From positions 6,696,001-6,760,000 of the forward strand of contig OZ004589.1 in assembly GCA_963924555.1 (NCBI GenBank): a DNA stretch of 64,000 nt. Reading direction: 5' to 3'. The notes under the pieces were generated by a model. It did not search any database. It was not told the DNA's origin and worked only from the letters and a program-made list of their open reading frames with translations. Below, piece by piece: positions 1-16,230 of the stretch; positions within the stretch are counted from its first letter, which is position 1; each line of letters starts with the position of its first letter. Made by a program: the position numbers and the translations under genes. Source of the DNA: Crambe crambe (lineage: Eukaryota > Porifera > Demospongiae > Poecilosclerida > Crambeidae).

Positions 1-5479
<5,479 letters not shown>

Positions 5480-5848
5480 ATTTTATCTCCATTATGTATA
5501 GGCTCCAATGTTATTAGTAGACTAAGACTAAACTGCATAATTATTGTTTGATTATTATGTCCCCCTGGCCCAGGGGTTGAGACTTATATTTTTTTCCTTG
5601 AAAAGGCTAGGCGCCGACTACGTGTACCCTCGGACTGTAGGGCTCTCAGGAAGGGAGGGTTAGGAGCTCGGACTGGCCTCGGCCTAGCGCGTCATCACGT
5701 GCACACAAAATTGAAATTTTGTCTTAGGCCATAGGCTATCAGGAAGAGGCCGGCGGCGACGATCTGCGAGGGGAAAACCTGTTTCTCGAATGTATATATG
5801 AACCCATGATTCTCTAACTTGACGAAAAGTAAGAAGATCTCTAAGGCC
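5480..5848. other. Intergenic, VCP 3' end to first TRAF gene
   Basis: Contains the VCP 3' UTR and the upstream region of the TRAF gene. The only structure noted is a short palindrome, CCCCTGGCCCAGGGG, at 5562-5576. No further gene is seen. Confidence 0.5.
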
Positions 5849-7556
5849 ATGCCAGGCTATAGACTTTCCCCAGATCAAATAAAGGATTCGGCTCTTTTTA
5901 ACAAATATAAGTGCCACCACTGTCAACTGCTTCTAAAGGACGCTCTCCAACCTTCTTGCGGTCACTGGTTGTGTGAATCTTGTGCGGAGGAGTTGCTATC
6001 ACAAGAGTAAGTCCACTGGGGGGAGGGGTGTTCTAAATTTCAAGGTTAAGGGGGACAGAATATCATAGGACCACCTAGGCATATTTCACTTTTTTTGTAC
6101 ATAGCCATCCACTTTGTCCGAATAAGAGCTGCAATGAATCTCTCAAAGATGGAGAAGATGCATCAGTAAGTTAAAGAGTACACAATATTTATCGCCTCAA
6201 TAATAAAATCCTTTGTATATAGCTTTTCCCTGACAAATTTGTTCGGAGAGAGATCAAGCGGTTTCATGTTTCTTGTGAGTGGGCATCAGAAGGATGTAAC
6301 TGGGAAGGAAAACTTGAAAGCTATGATGTTAGTTTTTATGTCTTCTATTTGAGCTGACATATTTATTATGTATTGTAGTGTGGTTTTATATGCAATAATT
6401 ATTTCAGCAACATCTGGGAGACTGTGGATTTGCTCTCCGAAAATGCCTGCAATGTGGAGATACCCTGCCTTCAGGAAAGCTCAAACATGAGTGTCCGAAA
6501 CAAACCACTGGATGTCCCTTAGCAAAACTTGGATGCAATTCAACCTCTGTATGTGTTTAGCTGGCATGCTCACATGATCATGACTAAGCATTCCATTTGT
6601 TACTTCCTCCATAGCTAATGAATGAAGGAGAATTAAGTGAGCATCTAAAGGTGTCTCATGCTCGACATCTAAGTCTCATAGTCAAAGCACTTGCGGGTAT
6701 GATGTCACAAAGTGAAGACAGCCATCTCCGTGACTCCATATCACACTTGAATCCAGAATCAGATCAAGGTTACGAAACAGGAAAGTTTCCTCCAGTTGTT
6801 GAAGCTGATCAAGCAATTTTTGCTTTGGGCACAAATGGGGCTAGTGATATAGTGAAAGATGGGGTGGGAAGTTCTGTAGTAAGAAAAGGACCTAAAGCAT
6901 CCTCCAGTAGCAGCCGGAAACAACTCTCTACAGCTGAATTGGAAGCAGAGTTCAAAAGCGAATTACGAAAAAAAGATGATGAAATAATGTCTTTAAAAGC
7001 CAATGTATCGAAGCTTGAAAGATTAGTAAAATCTAAGCATGCTGAATATGAAGATCGCGATTTCCGATTATCCCTTATTGAAAATAGTAATCATGATGGC
7101 ACAATGGTATGGAAAATCCCCCAGTTTAGTCAAAGAATGAGTGACGCACAGAGTGGAAAATACACCTCCATCTTTAGTCTACCATTTTATACATCTCGTT
7201 ATGGCTATAAGATGTGTCTACGCCTGTACATCTTGGGAGATGGAATCGGTAAAGGTACGTACATGTCCTTATTCTTCGTCATCATGAAAGGAGAGTTTGA
7301 TAATGTCTTGCATTGGCCTTTCACTCACAAAGTCACCTTTAAGCTGCTCAATCAAGGTAGTGGTCGTGATGTCGTTGATACTTTTCAACCTGATCCTATG
7401 AGCAGTTCATTCCGCAAGCCAAAATCAGACATGAACATAGCTTCAGGCTGTCCTCGTTTCGTATCCCACACTGAGCTAAGAAATAACGGCTTCATTGCTG
7501 ATGATACAATTTTCATTAAATGTATGGTTGATATAAATACCGTTAAGCATCCTTGA
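5849..7556 (+). CDS. TRAF-family protein 1: RING, TRAF zinc fingers, coiled coil, MATH
   Basis: Adaptor/E3 of the TNF-receptor/TLR signalling type. Exons 5849-6006, 6105-6165, 6223-6327, 6408-6548 and 6615-7556 join in phase to 468 aa. The RING occupies about residues 22-62 (C22, C25, C37, H39, C42, C45, C57). TRAF-type zinc fingers follow in exons 3-4 (CEW..GCNW, CLQCGDTLPSGKLKHEC). A Lys/Glu-rich coiled coil leads into a complete C-terminal MATH (TRAF-C) domain from about residue 310 (GTMVWKIPQFSQRM, LHWPFTHKVTFKLLNQ). Start chosen at MPGYRL, the first Met before the RING; an in-frame TTG lies upstream. The MATH domain is almost identical to that of the TRAF gene at 17905-19523, whereas the N-terminal halves have diverged. 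The exact orthologue among vertebrate TRAFs cannot be assigned by eye. Confidence 0.92.
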
Positions 7557-7747
7557 TTATGTACAACCATTCTGTGTGGTTTTTGTTAGTGATAATGACA
7601 TTGTAGTGGCTGTAATATGGGAGTGCCTGTGGTGGCTGCAACTTACTTCCTTTATATGCGGGGACGGCCATAAGTGCAAAGCGCATGCCCACTTCACTCA
7701 GTTCACGTCTCTAGCTAGACAGTGCTGGTGAGTATTTTTCTAGAAAA

Positions 7748-7925
7748 TGGCCAACAAAACAGATTTTATTGACGATGTTATTGAAACTGAAGAATTGACA
7801 GCGTCAGATCGTTTGTTGGCTGAGGAAGATCTAGAGCATGAAGACAGATTTGCACGATCCGAAGTTGAAGGATCTGCAAGAAGCACTGTATAAATACCAA
7901 GCATCCTTGATTACGTACAACCGTA
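7748..7925 (+). pseudogene. Collapsed TRAF-like relic: first exon fused to a TRAF 3' end
   Basis: 7748-7890 encodes a start (MANKTDFIDDVIETEEL) nearly identical to exon 1 of the TRAF-like gene at 16231, with similar upstream sequence. It runs into a stop after about 48 codons. The next bases (AAGCATCCTTGATTACGTA) match the 3' end of TRAF gene 1 near 7545-7570. The middle of the gene is therefore missing and head and tail were joined by deletion. It could still make a short peptide, but I consider it dead. Confidence 0.7.
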
Positions 7926-8189
7926 GTTTGCATTGTAGGGCATACTGTTTACATGTAGTCTGGCGTAGCCAGCACACCCCAAGCGCGAGGGGTAACACGA
8001 GTTGTCAGATTGGAATTTCCATTATGGTTTGCTTGTGGTCATGGTGCAGTGGTAAGCAATAAAATACATGCTGCAGTGACAGGACTATCAGAAGGCTCCT
8101 TGATGCACTTCAAAATCCAAGCATGTGCTCCCACTGTTGAAATCTTTAGTCTGTGATTTGGATGAGATTGTGATCCCTGAAGGGTTTAT

Positions 8190-8385
8190 GTGGGTGCTTC
8201 TCTCTGCATATGAAAGGAAAGCTGGGCAGTGTACTGGATAGCAGTAGTGTTCACTGTGGTTAGGTAATGACATTTAGGCTTCGGTAGATGGGTGCTTCTC
8301 TCCGCATATGAAAGGAAAGCTGGGCAGTGTACTGGATAGCAGTAGTGTTCACTGTGGTTAGGTAATGACATTTAGGCTTCGGTAG
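8190..8385. repeat. Perfect or near-perfect 98-bp tandem duplication
   Basis: The stretch beginning GGGTGCTTCTCTC is present twice head to tail (about 8190-8287 and 8288-8385), ending each time in GACATTTAGGCTTCGGTAGA. The few differences indicate a recent event. It lies in the gap between the TRAF relic and the transposon; no gene is seen. Confidence 0.8.
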
Positions 8386-8394
8386 ATGGGGCGG

Positions 8395-8684
8395 TAATAT
8401 ACTATCTAGTATGGGTAGATTATGCTAAAGTTATTCTACTCTACAATGCTCCAAAATTTCCCTCAAATGCACCAACTATTATTCTTAATGATTATGCTTG
8501 CCCATAGCGCTAAAGGTAGCTTTAGCCATTGCCATAAACTAACAGCTTGTAGTTGTCCATATCATTATCATATGTGAGAAAATCACAGGTAGGCACTGTC
8601 ACAGTGTAGCAAGAAACCACCTCGGGCAGTAGAGAGTGAAGTCTTTATTTTCATGCTTGATTCCAGGAGCCTAAGCCTAATGAT
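8395..8684. mobile_element. Dispersed MITE-like repeat, inverted relative to the copy at 37381-37809
   Basis: The stretch about 8495-8680 (AAGAAACCACCTC, AGTTGTCCAT and others) is the reverse complement of part of 37490-37640. The end near 8672-8680 (CCTAAGCCTAA) matches the terminal repeat of the better-bounded copy at 37381-37809. The hAT-like element at 8685 starts at its edge. Confidence 0.55.
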
Positions 8685-8989
8685 CATAGTTGCCAACCGT
8701 CCCGATTTGGCCGGGACACTCACGATATTATACCTCTTGTCCCGGTCCCGCCCGACATAGTGCTTTTGTCCCGACAGATAGAGCTACAAGGTAGTCTCGC
8801 GGGCCAAGGAAAGGATCGAGTCTGCTCCGCGAGGCTGTAGCATTATCTATTATGTCCCGACAGATAGAGCTACAGACTAGACTATAGCATTATTACGCAC
8901 GCTCAGCACACATCATGTGATCTGAAGTTATAAACAAATGACATCATGAAATCTATGGGGTGCCGTGTGTGTCAAAAACATTTTATATG

Positions 8990-9690
8990 TCTACTATATA
9001 AAGTATAGCTGTAGTATATAAAGTAAGCCACTCCTACATAAAGTAGAGAGCTACTATATAAAGTATAGCTGTAGTATATAAAATAGAGAGCTACTATATT
9101 AAGTTTAGCTCTAGTATATAAAATAGAGAGTTACTATATTAAGTTTAGCTCTAGTATATAAAATAGCTACTATATAAAGTATAGAAAATAGAGAGCTACT
9201 ATATAAAGTATAGCTGTAATATATAAAATAGAGAGCTATATAAAGTATAGCTGTAGTATATAAAGTAAGCCACTCCTACATAAAGTAGAGAGCTACTATA
9301 TAAAGTATAGCTGTACTATATAAAATAGAGAGCTACTATATTAAGTTTACCTCTAGTATAATGTAAGCTCCTAAATAGATCTAATATATAAAGTATAGCT
9401 GTAGTATATAAAGTAAGCCCCTCCTACATAAAGTAGAGAGCTACTATATAAAGTATAGCTGTACTTAAATGTAAGCTCCTACATTTAAAGTATGTCCCTC
9501 CTATATAAAGCAGAGATATACTTTATAAAGTATAGTTCTCTTATAAAGCATAGAACTACTTTATAAAGCATAGATCTATAAAGTATGTAAAGTAGATATA
9601 CTTTATAAAGTATAGTTCTACTATATAAAGCATAGAGCTACTTTATAAAGCATAGACCTAAGTATGCCTCTCCTACATAAAGTAGAACTA
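8990..9690. repeat. Left subterminal tandem array of the IS3EU-like element
   Basis: Units built from CTACTATATAAAGTATAGCTG, GTATATAAAGTAAGCC and CCTACATAAAGTAGAGAG in shuffled order. They are partly self-complementary and rich in TATATAAA. The same units appear in inverted orientation at 14890-15698. Such arrays often bind transposase or act as promoters; the role here is inference. Confidence 0.85.
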
Positions 9691-9761
9691 GTAAGTGTAT
9701 GATTGTCATATGAGGATCACATGAGTCACGTGACCTTAAGCACGTGGCCATTTTAAAAAAT

Positions 9762-11108
9762 ATGGCTGATGGTGGTAGTGCAATTGCACAGGCTTTGAAT
9801 TCGCTGGCAGGTACCCTTTCTCCACTCCACTCTCCTCTCACACCTACCCAGCCCCTTCAAGCACACTCCCATCCTACACCTGATGGCATTACTAGGTAAA
9901 ATTAACATTGTAGTGATACACTTTAAGTCTAGTTATTTCATAGAGGTCGTCCTTCAATTGATGTATCAAAAGATGATATAATAGCACTGAGAAAACTTAA
10001 CTACTCGTGGACTAAAATAGCACGCATGTTGGGTTTGAGCCGTTCAACTCTATATCGAAGGCTTGACGAATTTAATATTCCCATGAACGACTATGCTGAT
10101 ATTCCCACGGATCAATTAGATGAAATTATAAAGGATATTAAGCATAATTTCCCTAATGATGGAGAAATCATGGTACAAGGTCATATGCTACGTCTAGGAT
10201 TGAAGGTACCTCGGTCGTCGTTGCGTGCAGCCATTCACCGTGTTGACCATGAAAATACAGTAACCAGGTCTTCAAGTGTTATTAATCGCCGTATATATAA
10301 TGCAGCACATCCCAATGCTGTTTGGCACATCGATGGAATGCATAAATTAATTCGATGGCGTTTTGTTGTCCATGCTGGAGTAGATGGATTTTCTAGGATG
10401 ATTGTGTATATCAATGGTGCTGATAATAACAGAGCACAGACTGTCTTGGAACAATTTGTAAGTGCAGTTTCTTCATTTGGTTTACCATCACATATTCGAT
10501 CTGATCATGGAGGTGAAAACATAGATATTTGGAGATATATGCTTTCTGTTCACAATTCTAGTAAGTGTGTAATTACAGGCAGCTCAACACATAATGAAAG
10601 AGTTGAAAGGATGTGGCGGGATTTGGGTAAAAGTGTTACCAGTGTCTTCTCGTCTACATTTTGTTTCCTTGAGAGTGAGGGTATTCTAGATCCCTTAAAC
10701 GAAGTTGACCTGTTTAGTCTTCACTTCATCTTCTTGCCACGTTTAAACCATCGTCTACTTGAGTTCCAGGCTAGTTGGAACTTACATTCTCTGTCCACTG
10801 AGGGAAATATGTCTCCCTATCAATTATTTTTTGAAGGTATCAATGCCACTGACATTAATGATGTTGGTGAACTCACCCAATCTCAAACTGCAAATGTAGA
10901 CACAGATCTACCGGTGTCCAGCCAGCTCAACGTTCCTCCAAATAAGTTCATACCCTGTGACAGCCTATTGTTTCAATTACAGAGTTCATTCCAACCACTT
11001 CATTCATGTACAGACTTTGGGGTCAGTTTATATCGCCAAGTGATTCATTATATTGGTAATCATCTACAGTCTGGATGCTCAAATTGTGAAAGTCAGAATG
11101 GAGAATAG
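9762..11108 (+). CDS. DDE (rve-type) integrase/transposase of the IS3EU-like element
   Basis: Exon 1 9762-9895 (MADGGSAIAQALNSLAG...) and exon 2 9944-11108 join in phase to 432 aa. After the Ser/Pro-rich head comes a helix-turn-helix (about residues 52-85, SWTKIARMLGLSRSTLYRR). The rve catalytic core follows: WHIDGMHKLIRW (D about 175), RSDHGGEN (D about 232) and HNERVERMWRD (E about 266). The spacing and the VER motif fit an IS3/retroviral-type integrase fold. It should cut and join the element's ends in the nucleus. The first exon is homologous to exon 1 of the HECT gene at the other end. No interruption is visible. Confidence 0.9.
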
Positions 11109-11228
11109 TTCAGCATGCTATAGCTGTACACAACTAGTAATGGGAAAGTTGTATTATGTACATGTACAATTATATAGTTAGGTCAATCATATATATATTT
11201 TAAGAATAAACAGCCAGAATATATAGAG

Positions 11229-14200
11229 TTAAACTGTTCCAAAACCAAATGATCCAAGTATACATAAATCCATCTTGTCCCTGAATTCATCTTCATCCAA
11301 GATACCCATGTATCGAGGGAAAGTAATAGAGAGGTCACATGTGGACGCCCAGGGTAAACGATTATCTTCACTTGAAAAGTAAATTTTTGGGTCGGTAGGA
11401 AATCCAGCTGCTGGAATCTTCGATGAACCAGAATAAAACTGCAGAATACGTGATAAAGTGACATCCTGTCGATCTGCAATACAAAAAAATTGCTATTATA
11501 TTATATACTGCCCAGAAATTAGAGATGATAAATATAGATCACTAGTTCTGTTATTCACCTTTTGATTCATAAATGTAGTCAAACCAAAATAGTATGATGG
11601 CTTCTTCCTTGGTGCGGTTATTACTCCCATTATCAGAATAGTGTACAACAAAGGAGTCGCTAAGATAATCAGCAGTAATGTCATATGTCTTTGATGCTGC
11701 AAGTAGCCCCCACATTAGGTCAGGATGTGATGTCATCAAAGCATCAACTCCCAAAGTATCATACATACCCTTCTTCAGTTGCTCCAGCTCTGCATGAGGA
11801 TGGAATATGACATAATGTAACCAAACAGCCTTGACGAGGTTTTCCCTGTCCAAGACTTTGATTTGACAAATTGGTTTATTATAACCACAGGTAAAGAGGA
11901 AATCAAAGCTGTCCTTTTCAAACACTGATTGTAATTCTTCATTGGTATTTGCTGATAATATCTAAAGAAAACAAGATTAGGATTTATAATTGTGTCAGGC
12001 AAAAATAAATTATATAGCTAGCTTTTGTATGCATGCATGCCTCTTTCTCAACTCCCATAGCTACATAAATGTTATAGCTAGCAACTCACCTCTTTTAGAA
12101 TATGTTGGATAGTTACATCAGGAATATCTTCAACACATACTTTGCTTCTAACTTGATTGTAAACAATATAGTCAGCAACAGCCTTTGCAAAGCAAGAAGG
12201 AGCTTCACCTCCTTGAATAAGACTAGTAGAAATCATTTTACCAATAACTGAAAATTTATCTTTGTCAACTGCTTCAACATTGTGAATAGGAACAACATGA
12301 TCAGGGTATCCAATGAAAAGCCCTGACTTCTCAAAACAATCACGCATTAAAAAATGAAAAAATTCACGTCTAGGACCACCTTCGTCCACAGCTTGTTCAC
12401 CAATGAATACAACCCGAAACCTCTTGTATACATTAAAGGAAATCTTGGAAAACTGCTTGAATGCATCTTTAAAAAGATAAGCACGTCTAACATTAATTCG
12501 TTGGTAGTCATCTTCATTTAGACCGATCATAATACTTTGTTGGTGCTGTACGAGTAAATGTTTTGTTGACACGGGATCAAAGGGGTTATCTGTACTGAAT
12601 ATATACAAAAGTATGTTAAAATGTCTACTTCTACAGTTAAGACGAATAAACTCACCCATGGTTAGTTGAAATATGAATCGATGGTAAATCATCATCACTT
12701 TCAGATTCACTGTCTTTTGTTAAGTCAATCAGATTGATATATTGACTAAAGTGAAAGAGAAGAGATATAACTTCACAGTCTGAGATCAGTATATATATTT
12801 CTATTCAATAGAGCTAGACAAAAACACCATAGGTAATTGCACCTATTTATTCCCTCCTAATATTTGTTTATGAACGAACTTTAGGTGTAAGCCTGTAAGG
12901 TAACAATGTAGCTTATTTCACCTATAAGGGTCCAGTTTCACAACAGACGATGACTGGGACTGATTAACAGATGATAATCGGGGTTGAGATAATGTAACAG
13001 ATGAATCAGATGATGACCGGGGTTGAGATAATGAAAGCTGATTGGCAGATGAGGACCGAGTTTGACGAGATGAAGGCTGATTAGCAGATGATCGGGGTTG
13101 AGGCTGATTAGCAGATGAGGACTGTCGTTGAGGTGATGGAGGCTGATTAGCTGATGATGTCCGAGGTTGAGGTGACTGAGGATCATCATCATCAGAGACT
13201 TCATTCTAGAAATGATGTAAAAATCCTGGTAAATACCCCATAACCTTTCCATTAGCTTCTAAAATGCAGGGCATTAGAGCTTGGTCTATTTGCTTTGATT
13301 CATGTGTATCCACTTTTTAAAATTAATCAATTGCTCTTAAATTATTCCATAGACCCATCAACCACTAAAGAGAATTTGGTATTCAAGATAATTTCAGATA
13401 ATACTAGTACACGTTGAGATGATTCAAATAGCAATGTATCTAAATAAAGCACACCAGAGCCATTTATGATTTTTTAAAAAAATTTCAGTGATGAAATCAC
13501 CGATACCTAATATTTGTGTGTTATCATGATATTACTGTTGATGAACGTATGTTATAATATACTACTTGTCACAGAAAAACCCTGCAGTTTGTAAGAGGGT
13601 CTACCCAGTATTTATAGAGGCAAATGGACCAATAAAACTTTACTAGTGCAAGTATGCATGCTTACATCATAGCCTTTCAGAGAAGGCATATCCGCTTGTG
13701 CTAGAATGTAAGTAGTGTTCTTTTGCCCAGCAAGACGAGCAACTTGCTGAGCAGTCCATTTGAAAGAAGAACTCTGAGCGGGTATAACTAGTGTCCTAGT
13801 TCCCTCACCAGCGGGCTGAAGAAATACAAATGGAAATTCAGGATCACCTCCCATTGGAACTTGAAACACAGAGCGGATCTCACGCATAATATCATCCTCA
13901 CTCATTTCTGAAGTTAAGTGTATTTTCCCAATCAGTCCCATTCTTCCTAATTCAGATCGATATCGACCACGTGGATAACAGATTGACATGTTTGAGGAAT
14001 AGTTCTGCCTTGTCCATGGAAGACATATGATATCCCTATCCCAGGTTTGAACAGTTTTTTGTTTCTTTGGTTTTGAACCGCCTTGATTTCCCTTCCTTCG
14101 GAGGAAAGATGGCAATATGTGCGGAGTACGATAACTACATTTAAAAAATCACAAAATATACTGGGAAAACTATTGCTGCTAGGGGTGTGGCTAATAATGC

Positions 14201-14639
14201 CTACCACGAGTATATCTTATTAATAAGGCAGGTAGTTGCACTGACTGAGATGCTACAGTCAAAAACTAGTACTGACTAGCACTTCCTACCCTACAACTAA
14301 GGACAAACAAGATGCTCCCATTGCAGAGAAACTTAATCAATTTTTACAACCCAACTCCTTTCTAATTAACTCATGAATCATTCATAAGAGAATATACTTA
14401 TACAGATTGTCTGCATATGCAGACACTTGATAATCTTGCCTATGTTCCTAGCCACATTTCTGATTCAAATACCTGTTCGAAGTAACAGGAGGTATAGACA
14501 CAGGAGGTGTGGACACTGTCGTTTGAAGGGGCTGGAGAGGAGATTGGACACTTTGCTGAATGAGTGGAGAAAGAGCACCTGCCAGCGAATTCAAAGCTTG
14601 CGCAATGGAAGGAGTACTGCCACCACGGCCATCAGCCAT
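11229..14639 (-). CDS. HECT-domain E3 ubiquitin ligase carried by the transposon
   Basis: Seven exons on the minus strand (14473-14639, 13666-14134, 12922-13205, 12656-12745, 12090-12594, 11559-11961, 11229-11473) join with consistent phase to 720 aa. The head (MADGRGGSTPSIAQALNSLA) is homologous to that of the integrase. Exon 3 is a Ser/Gln/Pro repeat linker (SSANQPQ type). Exons 5-7 form a full HECT domain: N-lobe RVVFIGEQAVDEGGPRREFF and C-lobe LPWASTCDLSITFPRYMG with the catalytic Cys in STC. It ends DLCILGSFGFGTV. HECT enzymes take ubiquitin on that Cys and pass it to substrates. The gene converges on the integrase gene, their 3' ends about 120 bp apart. G2E3-like HECT proteins are the nearest relatives by feel. 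The role in transposition is unknown. Confidence 0.88.
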
Positions 14640-14710
14640 ATTGAAATAATAAATAGCCATGTGCTTAAGGTCACGTGAGGTCATGCAAGCTCATGTGATC
14701 CTCATGTGAC

Positions 14711-14875
14711 GATAGCCTTGTTTACACGTGCGCCCAACCCGGGTTGGATTCCAATCCACTTAATTGATATGGGTTGGGCTACCCGGATTGGAATCCGGGT
14801 TGGTACCGTTCACACGCGCACGCGAAGCGAATCCGGGTTAGAACCCCCGTGTAAACGGGGCTTATAGATTGTTTA
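14711..14875. mobile_element. Small inverted-repeat element inside the right end of the transposon
   Basis: GCCTTGTTTACACG near 14716 pairs with CGTGTAAACGGGGC near 14855, and the inside is a set of nested palindromes around AACCCGGGTTGG and ATTCGGATT-like words. The corresponding position in the left arm (near 9710) lacks it. It therefore looks like a MITE of about 150 bp inserted only into this arm. Exact ends and a target duplication were not resolved. Confidence 0.5.
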
Positions 14876-14889
14876 TGTAATTAACTTTT

Positions 14890-15698
14890 TGTTAGAGTGG
14901 CTTATACTTTATACTTTATATAGTAGCTCTCTACTTTATGTAGGAGGGGCTTACTTTATATACTACAGCTATACTTTATATAGTAGCTCTCTACTTTATG
15001 TAGGAAGGACTTACTTTATATAGTAGCTCTCTACTTTATGTAGGAGGGGCTTACTTTATATACTACAGCTATACTTTATATAGCTCTCTATTTTATATAT
15101 TACAGCTATACTTTATATAGTAGCTCTCTATTTTATATACTACAGCTATACTTTATATATTAGATCTATGTAGGAGCTTACATTATACTAGAGCTAAACT
15201 TAATATAGTAGCTCTCTATTTTATATACTACAGCTATACTTTATATAGTAGCTCTCTACTTTATGTAGGAGTGGCTTACTTTATATACTACAGCTATACT
15301 TTATATAGCTCTCTATTTTATATATTACAGCTATACTTTATATAGTAGCTCTCTATTTTATATACTACAGCTATACTTTATAATAGTAGCTCTCTACTTT
15401 ATGTAGGAGTGGCTTACTTTATATACTACAGCTATACTTTATATAGTAGCTCTCTACTTTATGTAGGAAGGACTTACTTTATATAGTAGCTCTCTACTTT
15501 ATGTAGGAGGGGCTTACTTTATATACTACAGCTATACTTTATATATTAGATCTATGTAGGAGCTTACATTATACTAGAGCTAAACTTAATATAGTAGCTC
15601 TCTATTTTATATACTACAGCTATACTTTATATAGTAGCTCTCTATTTTATGTAGGAGTGGCTTACTTTATATACTACAGCTATACTTTATATAGTAGA
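14890..15698. repeat. Right subterminal tandem array of the IS3EU-like element
   Basis: Inverted counterpart of the left array, built of AGCTATACTTTATATAGTAG, CTCTCTACTTTATGTAGGAG and GGCTTACTTTATATACTACA units. It is longer than the left array and shuffled differently, showing independent expansion after the last transposition or replication-slippage variation. Confidence 0.85.
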
Positions 15699-16139
15699 CA
15701 TATAAAATGTTTTTGACACACACGGCACCCCATAGAAATCCAGCGTGGCTTATTTTTCAGTGTGAAAGTCTTCTTATAAGATGTGAGTAGATGACAGAAA
15801 GATACCTATTTTTTTTTCTTTATAACTTTAGTGTCCAAATGGGCACAAGGCGAGCCAACTAGCCACTGGCTAACCTATCAGCACGCATCTCTACGGGCAA
15901 ACCATGGTTCTACCCTGATCTCTCAGTTTTGCTCGGTTTTTTCTATCGGTTTTGATACCTAACTTGAATCTACTTAGTTAATTACCTAGTTCTTACAACC
16001 TGCACATGCACGACACATTCCCAAGTTTAATCAAAATGGGCGTTTTTAATAAAAAAGTGGGCGTGGTCTATAAAATTTTCGCGCGCGCATAGCCTGTCCC
16101 TATATTCTATTTCCAGAAGTTGGCAACTATGCTAATGAT

Positions 16140-16230
16140 ATTCATACAGTAGCGGTACTCGCGGGGGTGTGGCTACACCAGACTACTATTTAAGTGCAAA
16201 GCGTGCAGAGTGTTTTTCTAGAAAATCAAA
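16140..16230 (+). promoter_or_regulatory. Promoter region of TRAF-like gene 2
   Basis: Short region between the transposon and the start codon. It contains TAAGTGCAAAGCG and TTTTTCTAGAAAAT, both shared with the sequence upstream of the relic at 7748 (AAGTGCAAAGCG near 7670, TTTTTCTAGAAAAT near 7735). Conservation in both copies suggests core promoter or 5' UTR sequence. The transposon insertion starts only about 100 bp upstream of the ATG. Confidence 0.45.

Larger units (their letters stand above)
8954..15734. mobile_element. Complete IS3EU-like DNA transposon with integrase and HECT genes
   Basis: Terminal inverted repeats start TATGGGGTGCCGTGTGTGTC at 8954, with the exact complement ending at 15734. 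The 6-bp repeat GAAATC flanks both sides (8948-8953 and 15735-15740). Inside are two inverted subterminal tandem arrays (about 8990-9690 and 14890-15698) and two convergent genes: a DDE integrase (+, 9762-11108) and a HECT-domain protein (-, 11229-14639). A 6-bp duplication, ends beginning TAY and an rve-type integrase agree with what I know of the IS3EU superfamily. Both genes keep whole reading frames and clean splice sites, so the element looks intact and young. No capsid, polymerase or protease gene is present. Confidence 0.85.
8685..16131. mobile_element. hAT-like non-autonomous element, host of the nested transposon
   Basis: Termini are CATAGTTGCCAAC (8685-8697) and its reverse complement GTTGGCAACTATG (16119-16131), flanked by the 8-bp direct repeat CTAATGAT (8677-8684 and 16132-16139). 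Once the inserted 6.8 kb element is taken out, about 660 bp remains (8685-8953 plus 15741-16131) with no coding capacity. The left arm has GTCCCG hairpin motifs and an internal repeat of about 82 bp. An 8-bp duplication is typical of hAT transposases; the family call is inference. Confidence 0.75.

Noticed and set aside
8990-9690. Regular repeats that could suggest a CRISPR array
   Set aside because: Units are contiguous, shuffled and mirrored at the other transposon end in an animal genome; there are no unique spacers.
11183-11479. 98-aa minus frame at the HECT 3' end
   Set aside because: Wrong frame of the last HECT exon; the in-frame reading gives the C-lobe with STC and ends at 11229.
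8954-15734. Polinton-type or LTR element, because of the rve integrase
   Set aside because: No polymerase, capsid, protease or reverse transcriptase and no LTRs; ends and 6-bp duplication fit a plain DNA transposon.
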